DNA of 64,000 nt from the NCBI GenBank assembly GCA_947499505.1, contig CANMOQ010000004.1, positions 248,001 to 312,000 on the forward strand, given 5' to 3'. The notes below the pieces were generated by a model, which ran no database searches, was not told where the DNA came from, and saw only the letters and a list, made by a program, of their open reading frames with translations. The position numbers were made by a program, and so were the translations under genes. Origin of the DNA: an uncultured Erythrobacter sp. (GTDB lineage Bacteria > Pseudomonadota > Alphaproteobacteria > Sphingomonadales > Sphingomonadaceae). Shown piece after piece: positions 30,523 to 36,833 of the stretch (its first letter is position 1; every line of letters begins with the position of its first letter).

Positions 30523-31482
30523 TTATGGGAAAGCGTAACCTGAGTCAAGCATTGCGAGCTCAACATGAGCGATATCATGGAATGCCAGTTTGATGGTTGG
30601 CAGCATGATAAAGTTCAGATCAATCTGGCGCTTGCGCTCAACCTTAGGAGCCTGCTGCGAACGATCCGGACGCAGCCAGTTACGCATTTCGTCCGCGCCC
30701 AGCCATTTGGCGCTTTGGTGTGGCACAGAATTGGTCATCGCGTAAAAGTCGCGGGCGCGCACAGCGCTCATGCCCATCTCGGTGTAATAGTCGAGATAAA
30801 GGCGGTTTTCCGGTGCGTCGGGGGCAAAATCCTGCGGTTGGCGGCCATAATTGTCGAGCCAGGAATGCACCGCAAACTCAGCGCCATCTTCCATGGTGCG
30901 GGTCTTGCCCGCCAGGAACAACTCAACCGCACCAGAACGCACAGAACCGCCGTCCGGGACATGGGTCGAAATGCCAGCAGCGCGAATGGCGCGGCCCACG
31001 GCAAGGTTGGCAATGTCATCGCTGGTGCCCGGAGCTTCGATCAGTTCGAGCTGCTTCAGGCGCGGAAAATCGCGCAGCATTGCGCTGAAATATTGCGGGC
31101 TCATCCGGTTGGTTGAGCCGACGACAGCGGCGCGGTTTTCGTCAAGCACTTGGAACGGGCCGTATTGCGCCAGGGCCGTTTTCGCTGGCCGCGCAGCCGC
31201 TGGCAGCGGCGCTGCGTAGCGGGCCGTCATGGCCGCAGTTTGCGGCTCCACATAAGTGTATTCGGTAATGACCGTGCTGCTGCCCGCCGACACCGACTGG
31301 AAGCTAGCGGGCGCAGCGGCAGACGATTGCAGACGCACCCACCGCTGAGCCGCAGGGTCCCATTCTTCCACCCATCGTTCCACCGCAACAGAGCGCGACG
31401 CGGCAAATTCTTGCGCAGCGGCGACGCTTGGCAATGCAAACAAGCTGAAAAGAATAGCGAGAAGGCGACCTATTTTTTGCAT
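30523..31482 (-). CDS. Periplasmic protein with a ClpP/crotonase-like domain
   Basis: 319 residues with a clear signal peptide (LAILFSLFALPSVAAAQ). The N-terminal third is low in conservation; from about residue 105 the pattern resembles periplasmic ClpP-fold proteins of the COG3904 type: an opening strand, LKQLELIEAPGTSDDIANLAVGR as the glycine-bearing loop and helix, then a possible nucleophile region SVRSGAVELFLAGKTRTM and a histidine in FAVHSW. The usual Ala/Cys-Ser-Ala-Cys nucleophile motif is replaced by RSGAV, so activity is uncertain. It is convergent with no gene and divergent from comM. Confidence 0.6.
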   Translation of the reverse strand: MQKIGRLLAILFSLFALPSVAAAQEFAASRSVAVERWVEEWDPAAQRWVRLQSSAAAPASFQSVSAGSSTVITEYTYVEPQTAAMTARYAAPLPAAARPAKTALAQYGPFQVLDENRAAVVGSTNRMSPQYFSAMLRDFPRLKQLELIEAPGTSDDIANLAVGRAIRAAGISTHVPDGGSVRSGAVELFLAGKTRTMEDGAEFAVHSWLDNYGRQPQDFAPDAPENRLYLDYYTEMGMSAVRARDFYAMTNSVPHQSAKWLGADEMRNWLRPDRSQQAPKVERKRQIDLNFIMLPTIKLAFHDIAHVELAMLDSGYAFP

Positions 31483-31626
31483 GCCGACTCTATAGATTCG
31501 ACATATTTTAAGAATGGCGAAGTTTTATGCTTGCCAAAACCTTTAGGACTTGCACCATGGCCGCAAATAGTGCGCTTTAAAGGGTTTAAAGATTCAGACG
31601 CACTATAGTTATTAGGGGGTTACTGC

Positions 31627-32304
31627 GTGGTCGCGCTGGTAAAAACGGTTGCTTATCTCGGGCTAGAAGCGCGCAGCGTCGAAGTACAATGCCAAGTTGC
31701 CTCTGGTTTGCCGCGCTTCACCGTGGTCGGATTGCCGGACAAAGCTGTTAGCGAAAGCCGCGAACGAGTGCAGGCCGCGCTTGCCGCGATGGGCCTCGCC
31801 CTGCCGCCCAAACGGATCACGATCAACCTGTCTCCAGCCGATCTTCCAAAGGACGGCTCACATTATGATTTGCCAATCGCGCTTGCGCTGCTCGCGGCAA
31901 TGGGCGTGACCGATGCGGAGCAATTGGGCGACTGGCTGGCGGTTGGCGAGCTGTCGCTCGATGGCCGAATTGTCGCCACGCCCGGCGCGTTGCTGGCCGC
32001 GCTGCATGCGAGCGAAAATGAGATCGGATTGATCTGTCCAGCAGAGCAAGGCCCCGAGGCCAAATGGGCGAGCGGCATACCCGTGTTGGCGGCGAAGGAT
32101 CTGGTCAGCCTGCTCAACCACCTCAAAGGCACGCAGACCCTGGCAGAGCCGACACGCGGCGCGATTGAGGAGAAGCCAATTGGCGCAAACCTGAAGCAAG
32201 TCAAAGGACAAGAGACCGCCAAGCGCGCGCTTGAGATCGCCGCCAGCGGCGGGCACAATATGCTCAATTTGAGAACTTCAAGACCTCAATTATCGACGGC
32301 CTGA
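31627..32304 (+). pseudogene. comM: comM, N-terminal fragment (YifB/Mg-chelatase-like ATPase interrupted by a mobile element)
   Basis: ComM is a hexameric helicase that promotes branch migration during natural transformation. This fragment starts at GTG 31627 and carries the N-terminal domain, with GLPRFTVVGLPDKAVSESRERV and the LSPADLPKDGSHYDLPIALA signature. The comM frame holds up to SGGHNML, where the element begins at 32263-32264; the reading then runs 40 bases into the element to a stop at 32304. The Walker A motif is on the other fragment (44247-45105), so this part alone should lack ATPase function. Joined, the two give 498 residues, a normal ComM length. Confidence 0.95.
32261..32276. 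mobile_element. attL: left junction of the serine-integrase element
   Basis: The comM sequence changes to element sequence at TGCT (32261-32264). The same TGCT is at the right junction (44243-44246). Six bases inside the left core is GAGAAC (32271-32276); six bases inside the right core is its complement GTTCTC. Placing the circular ends together gives GTTCTC-TAAGTG-CT-CAATTT-GAGAAC, an arm pair exactly symmetric around CT. CT at 32263-32264 is therefore the likely two-base crossover. Confidence 0.88.
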
Positions 32305-32399
32305 AATCGCTAGAATCGCGTATCGGAGGGGTTGGCATGATGGTCGATCCGATCTGAATCCCGGCAACGAGATGGCAAAAACGAGCACATCGACTGAAG

Positions 32400-33131
32400 T
32401 TATGGAGCGTCGCAAGAAGCCAGTAGTGTCCTCGCATACTGCTCCGCTGCTGCGCGCACCCAAGCATCATTCACCAGGAACAGCCAGAACGCAGCGAATG
32501 CTAGGTTCAAGCAGCTCGAAACCCAAAAAGCCGGGGATGAACCCGACAACGGCCAAGCAAATCGCATCTGATGCAACGGCACCAACAGAACCATTGACAG
32601 CAAAATGACTAGAAGGCCGAGGGCCTTGAGACCCCGCATATTCCTCCGGAAACCGAACTCCGCATTTTCCTTCAATAAGAGTGTGAACCTTGGACCTCGT
32701 CGCTGCTCTTTCAGCCAATTGATCGCATCATCGTAAGCCGCATCGGCCTTGGCTGGGTTTCGCGTCTCAGACGCCTTGCTCGGAAGCTTCCCCACACCAC
32801 TCTCTAAGAATGTTCGGTAACGTTCACGCGTTTGAAGAGGCAGCGTGTTGTCGTTGTGTCTCAGAAACTGGGTCGTAGGAAGGCATTCCCACTCTTCGAG
32901 CAGTCTCTTCTGCACTTTCCGGCCCCCAACTCGTGCAATAGTACCTGCTAGGTAGAGAGCCGCGATCAAAAAGATCGATAGCAGGCCGAAGCTCAACACA
33001 GGTGCCTTCAAAAGCCCTTGAGTGGCAGGTGCAGCCCCAACTGTCACTATTGCTGGAGCAGTCACCAGCATGGCGGGGTAGAGACGTGCGATCCGCCAGT
33101 AAGTGTCGAAGCCCTGAAGAGCCTCAGTCAT
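32400..33131 (-). CDS. Four-helix membrane protein coupled to an MBL gene
   Basis: 243 residues, family not recognised. Two hydrophobic segments near the N-terminus (LYPAMLVTAPAIVTVG and VLSFGLLSIFLIAALYLAG), a polar central region of about 100 residues, then two more (ALGLLVILLSMVLLVPL and FWVSSCLNLAFAAFWLFLV), giving a predicted four-helix inner-membrane protein with a cytosolic middle domain. The ATG at 33131 overlaps the stop of the upstream MBL gene as ATGACTGA, so they are translationally coupled and probably act together. Two-gene hydrolase plus membrane-effector pairs are common among defence or toxin modules in mobile elements; that role is inference. Confidence 0.72.
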   Translation of the reverse strand: MTEALQGFDTYWRIARLYPAMLVTAPAIVTVGAAPATQGLLKAPVLSFGLLSIFLIAALYLAGTIARVGGRKVQKRLLEEWECLPTTQFLRHNDNTLPLQTRERYRTFLESGVGKLPSKASETRNPAKADAAYDDAINWLKEQRRGPRFTLLLKENAEFGFRRNMRGLKALGLLVILLSMVLLVPLHQMRFAWPLSGSSPAFWVSSCLNLAFAAFWLFLVNDAWVRAAAEQYARTLLASCDAP

Positions 33132-34227
33132 ATTTTTCAACGGCGTCAAAAAAAGGTAACGGCTGCGCTATACCTTCCCCTTCTCGGATTGGCATATCAC
33201 CCGCATAGTAGCGATACTTTGCCCCACCCGTCGTTCGCACTCCCACCCCGCGACGTAAAAAAGCGTTGGCAACGATTTTTCGAGGATGGACTGCATCGTC
33301 CTTAGGCACCGATGCGATAGCGCGGGTTCCGCTTGAAGTACCATCGGGGACTTTCCCCCCAACCCAACGATCCAAGACGCTCGGAGAAACATTGTTTCGA
33401 CTCCCGTGATGAGGGACTTGAATAAGATTAAGCGGAAAACGTTTGATCCCATTCTGGTCGGCAAAATCTGCTGCCCAAGTCAGCGCTTTCAAGCCAGCGT
33501 CACCAGTTAGTAGAACCCTGCTGTCGCCGAATTGACCTAGCAGTACGGTGCTGGACTCATTTTCAGCTGCGGTGCGCCCCCCTTCTCGCAAAGTCTCGTT
33601 GTGCCAAGTTTCCGGGGTCAAGATCGACTTCGCTGCTTCCAAAAACCCCGTGAGAGTGAAGGCTCTAGGCTCAATCCAATACCCTGCTTGTTCTATCAGT
33701 TGTTTATTCGAATCTGGTGTCTTTCGGAACTGTGGAACGAGACGCAGGTAAGCCTCTTCACTTGGTGAAAGTACCGTGAATGGTCCGATCTCCACACCTT
33801 GAAAGGGCTCATAAACAGGGATTTCCTTCTCAGCAGCGATGTCCAGGAGCTCCGAAATGATCGGATACTTGTCGCGGATTGCTCTCTCAAGGCCCGCAGC
33901 AGTCCATCGGCGGTCAGCGAAGAAATGCCTGATGTCATCGCAGTGATGCCAAACACCGTGGAGCCAAAGGTTCTTGACGGGTAATTCGCGGAGGATTGAC
34001 CGCAGTCCAGAAGAGTGATCGGTGTCTGGGTGCGTGCTGATGACGTGATCAACGACTTGATCTTCACCGAACTCGTTCTTGATGTGAGAGACTACGGACT
34101 TCCCTGAATCTTCGGTGCCACCGTCGATCACAATAACTCGGTAGTAACCCTCGAAAACGTAACGCAGTACTATCGCGTCTCCAGCAGCTGCGCCTTCCCC
34201 AACGGGAAAAAATTCAAGTTCGAACAT
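33124..34227 (-). CDS. ComEC-like metallo-beta-lactamase fold hydrolase
   Basis: 367 residues with an MBL fold of the ComEC/Rec2 type but without the membrane channel. The metal motif is STHPDTDHSSG (HxDxDH), followed by LLTGDAG and VPHHGSRNN, the spacing and sequence seen in the C-terminal domain of ComEC, where the domain acts as a nuclease. The N-terminal FFPVGEGAAAGDAIVLRY matches the first strand pair. It is expressed leftward and coupled to the four-helix membrane protein. Hydrolysis of nucleic acid or a nucleotide is likely; the exact substrate is not known. Confidence 0.82.
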   Translation of the reverse strand: MFELEFFPVGEGAAAGDAIVLRYVFEGYYRVIVIDGGTEDSGKSVVSHIKNEFGEDQVVDHVISTHPDTDHSSGLRSILRELPVKNLWLHGVWHHCDDIRHFFADRRWTAAGLERAIRDKYPIISELLDIAAEKEIPVYEPFQGVEIGPFTVLSPSEEAYLRLVPQFRKTPDSNKQLIEQAGYWIEPRAFTLTGFLEAAKSILTPETWHNETLREGGRTAAENESSTVLLGQFGDSRVLLTGDAGLKALTWAADFADQNGIKRFPLNLIQVPHHGSRNNVSPSVLDRWVGGKVPDGTSSGTRAIASVPKDDAVHPRKIVANAFLRRGVGVRTTGGAKYRYYAGDMPIREGEGIAQPLPFFDAVEKYD

Positions 34228-34476
34228 CTGGCTAGATAAGCTCAGTCATTTTCGATGTGCAAGTATATGGCAAAAAAAGTAGGGCAAAGGATATGAAGAA
34301 AACGCCTTGATCAAACACTTCATCACGTACCGCCATGACTGACTACTATATTGCGCGATCCACGCCCTGGCCCTTGCGTATTTATGCATCCGCGAAAAAC
34401 TTATGAAAAAAAACGATTCAGAGTTGAACCCGGACGCTTGCTGTGCTTTTCCCGTACGCACTAAACAGGGGGTTTT

Positions 34477-35271
34477 ATGAATAAGCTTTATTTAGGAGCG
34501 GCGAGTGCCGCTCTATTAGTTGCGCCTGCGCACGCTCAGTCTGTCGAACAAGCAGGAGAAGCGAGCCAGGCTAGTGCTATTACGTACGACGAAAACAACG
34601 CTGAAGGCGGCGTTGCTCAAGATGTTGCAGCCATTCCGGCAATTACTGAAACGGCACTTCCAGTCGCAGCCGCACCGCCAGCAGCACCAAAAACACTCAC
34701 ACTTCCAACCGGGACGCCGATTAATCTGGCAGTCTTGAGGGAAGTCAATAGCAGCACGCACGACGCGGGTGACACTATCCAACTGACAGTGGTTGATGAC
34801 GTTAAGATCGATGACTCGGTTGTCATTCCAAGAGGCACACCCGCTAAGGCCGAGATCACTTGGCGGACCGGTAAAGGGGCATTCGGCAAGTCTGGTAAAA
34901 TGGAGCTAGCGCTTCGATCCATCGACCTGCCTGATGGTCCAGTGCCTATCTTCGGAGAGTTCCGTCAGGATGGCGAAGGAAACACAGTAGCCACAGGTGT
35001 CGGTGTTGTAGCCATTGGCGTGTTCGCCGGGTTCATCACAGGCAAGCGCGCAAGACTGCCCGCCGGACGCGAGTTGATGGCTCAAACGGTTGTCGATGTG
35101 CCGTTTTCATCGGCAGGTGGGTTTGCCGGTCAATACGATGGTAAAGCTGCTCTGGAAGCAGAGCTTGCTGCGACACCGCTTGGCCAATGCAAGGCCGAAG
35201 CCATGACCATTGAAAAAGAGAAGAAGCGCAACAAGGCCATCAAGAAGTGCTACGTCAAGCGCCTCGAGTGA
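34477..35271 (+). CDS. Secreted protein with a beta-rich C-terminal domain, unknown function
   Basis: 264 residues. A signal peptide (LYLGAASAALLVAPAHAQ) is followed by a low-complexity Ala/Pro/Glu region to about residue 70, then a domain with TLPTGTPINLAVLREVNSST, VIPRGTPAKAEITW and KSGKMELALRSIDLPDGP, a pattern seen in many periplasmic proteins with repeated beta strands, and a glycine-rich hydrophobic segment VVAIGVFAGFITG. The tail is Lys-rich with two Cys. A GGGGG ribosome site lies 4 bases before the ATG. It is on the opposite strand from the MBL operon and shares an AT-rich 249-base intergenic region with it. Confidence 0.7.
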   Translation: MNKLYLGAASAALLVAPAHAQSVEQAGEASQASAITYDENNAEGGVAQDVAAIPAITETALPVAAAPPAAPKTLTLPTGTPINLAVLREVNSSTHDAGDTIQLTVVDDVKIDDSVVIPRGTPAKAEITWRTGKGAFGKSGKMELALRSIDLPDGPVPIFGEFRQDGEGNTVATGVGVVAIGVFAGFITGKRARLPAGRELMAQTVVDVPFSSAGGFAGQYDGKAALEAELAATPLGQCKAEAMTIEKEKKRNKAIKKCYVKRLE

Positions 35272-35646
35272 TACGGCTTTAAGGGATGCCTCGATTGGGT
35301 TCGACCCATTGAGATCGTGTAAATTGATACACCGCTTGCGCCACAGCCTGAGCCGATAGGAACGCTCCTCCTGTGGCGCAAGCGAGCACCCCTACGCCGC
35401 CACTCATTCCCCTCGACGCCTTTGCGGGAACCGAGGGGGTGCTGGGCAGCATAACAAGGGACTAGCTCACCATATCCGGCGATCCATATGCTCTTTCGCG
35501 TTTCAAAATAATCCCAAAGTAAGAAAGGCAGGGCCAGTCAGTAACTCCCCGTCGACTCCTCGGTTAAATACTTAGAAGGTAATTGGGCATTAGATAAAAG
35601 GATCGATTTTTGGCACCGTACGCCGATTGATTCTGGGGACACCGAA
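35272..35646 (+). other. Gene-free 375-base region with strong hairpins
   Basis: Three structures follow the secreted-protein gene. TGGGT-TCG-ACCCA at about 35296-35308 is a short hairpin. CGCTTGCGCCACAG (35333-35346) and CTGTGGCGCAAGCG (35371-35384) form a perfect 14-bp stem with a 24-base loop. AGCACCCC (35385-35392) pairs with GGGGTGCT (35436-35443), and CCCCTCG (35409-35415) pairs with CGAGGGG (35432-35438); these two share bases and cannot form together. The downstream half is unstructured by eye. A small RNA or an elaborate terminator region is possible. Confidence 0.6.
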
Positions 35647-35868
35647 ATGAAAAAGCTACTCGTATCGCTTGCAGGCCTATCACTGGCCGTGATGCAGCCT
35701 ACCCTAGCCACACCTGCTTTCGCCCAATCGGGACCGGCGGTGAAAATGTCCAAGACCGGAATCTGTCATCCGCGAGGCGGCACCTACTATTCCCGAACCA
35801 AGAAGTTCACCCCGTATAAAAGCATGCAGGCTTGCCTGAAGGCTGGCGGCAGACGCCCGAAGCGCTGA
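35647..35868 (+). CDS. Small secreted protein with a YxxTKxFTxYxSxxxCLxxGGRxPK motif
   Basis: 73 residues: a signal peptide ending in TPAFAQ, then a compact basic domain GICHPRGGTYYSRTKKF and SMQACLKAGGRRPKR with two Cys that could form a disulphide. As I recall, the same motif occurs in bacterial secreted proteins and next to HNH-type nuclease domains, but no nuclease domain is present here. GGGGA lies 7 bases before the ATG. It is probably cargo expressed in the integrated state. Confidence 0.68.
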   Translation: MKKLLVSLAGLSLAVMQPTLATPAFAQSGPAVKMSKTGICHPRGGTYYSRTKKFTPYKSMQACLKAGGRRPKR

Positions 35869-35989
35869 ACAGGTCTGCTTCGAAACAAAGCAGGGCATCG
35901 GGGGCCTGAGCGCAGACCCACAGCCCATGAGGCTAGTATGGGTGTAGGTTTAGGAGTGATTATCCCACACCCTCCTTCAGCAATCCCTT

Positions 35990-36073
35990 GGGGCTCCAAA
36001 AGAGCACCTAAGGTACTCCTTAAGGTACTACCTAATCCTCTCCATCCTCCCGAGGGTGAGGGATAATTGGAAG
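35990..36073. repeat. Long direct repeat, copy A (contains promoter P3)
   Basis: Same orientation and closely similar to 42237-42332, 6.25 kb away. It has two blocks. The first has three consecutive units of about 12 bases, CACCTAAGGT, ACTCCTTAAGGT and ACTACCTAATCC, with CCTAAGG-type cores. The second contains the phage-promoter-like sequence read leftward. Copy A lies 7 bases beyond the resolvase stop. T7-type phages have tandem CCTAAAG repeats beside their terminal repeats, which is a possible parallel. Confidence 0.85.
36049..36068 (-). promoter_or_regulatory. Phage T3-type promoter P3
   Basis: On the reverse strand the sequence is AATTATCCCTCACCCTCGGG, with predicted first transcribed G at 36051. 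It matches 15 of 20 positions of the T3 RNA polymerase promoter from -17 to +3, including 12 of 13 in the recognition part. It points left, away from the resolvase, toward the secreted-protein genes on the opposite strand and the MBL operon 1.8 kb further on. Confidence 0.65.
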
Positions 36074-36079
36074 CGGCAG

Positions 36080-36631
36080 CTAACCTGCCCCCTCAAGAGC
36101 CTTGTAGACACTGCTCCGGGCGATGCCGAGTTCCTTGGCGATAGCGCTTGGCCCCACGCCTTCGGCCCTCATCTCTCGCACCCTCTCAACGGGCACACTC
36201 GGCTTGCGGCCCTTGTAGACGCCGCGCTCCTTTGCCTTGGCGATACCCTCCATCTGACGCTCTCGGCGTATGGCGGTTTCGAACTCGGCAAACACACCGA
36301 GCATCTGAAGGAAGGCACGACCAGCGGGCGTTGCTGTGTCGATAGGTTGCCCTGTGGCTTTCAGGTGGACGCCCTTCTCCTTCAGCACCCCCACAAGACC
36401 CTCAAGGTCCATCAGAGAGCGCGCTAGACGGTCGATCCGGGTCACTAGGAGCGTGTCGCCCTCCTGGAGGAAGTCGAGCACGTTCTGGAGCTCGGTCCGG
36501 CCTGCCGTGCTAGTGCCGCTCTTCTTTTCCGAGCGGATCACATTAGCACCGCCCTTGCGAAGCTCCTCCTCCTGGATGCTGCAATCCTGGTCTTCGGTGC
36601 TTACGCGGGCGTATCCGATAGTCTGTGCCAT
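36080..36631 (-). CDS. Serine resolvase/invertase
   Basis: Small serine recombinase of 183 residues. The catalytic domain starts GYARVSTEDQD with Ser11 as nucleophile, followed by LLVTRIDRLARSLMDL and FLQMLGVFAEFETAIRRERQ, the E helix. The C-terminal helix-turn-helix is GPSAIAKELGIARSSVYKAL. A GGAG site lies 6 bases before the ATG. It is separate from the large integrase and likely resolves multimers of the element or inverts a segment. A cluster of TGTCCGA-like half sites lies directly upstream, as expected for a res site. It would be the last gene of the leftward late operon. Confidence 0.92.
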   Translation of the reverse strand: MAQTIGYARVSTEDQDCSIQEEELRKGGANVIRSEKKSGTSTAGRTELQNVLDFLQEGDTLLVTRIDRLARSLMDLEGLVGVLKEKGVHLKATGQPIDTATPAGRAFLQMLGVFAEFETAIRRERQMEGIAKAKERGVYKGRKPSVPVERVREMRAEGVGPSAIAKELGIARSSVYKALEGAG

Positions 36632-36780
36632 GTCCGGCTCCTGTCCGATTAGGGTCTAGAGCTTTAGCAGGTAGTGTCCGAGAATCTCCATGTCAACCCT
36701 AAATGGACAACTAATGTGTCCGACCGGGTTGTCTTTTACGCGTATACCTCAATCGGACAATCGCATTCGAGGTGCCGACA
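36617..36780. promoter_or_regulatory. Putative res site: array of TGTCCGA half sites
   Basis: The 203-base space between the resolvase and the 722-residue protein gene contains repeated TGTCC elements in both orientations. TGTCCGA is present at 36675-36681 and 36717-36723, TCGGACA at 36753-36759 and TGGACA at 36704-36709, with a further copy around the resolvase start. Tn3-family resolvases bind half sites beginning TGTC. Paired inverted half sites are about 35 and 43 bases from end to end. The resolvase promoter must also lie here. Confidence 0.6.
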
Positions 36781-36833
36781 GAGCACTGAGAGCCAAGGAT
36801 AAGCCCCTCGGCGCTCTGTCGGTTCCTTACACT

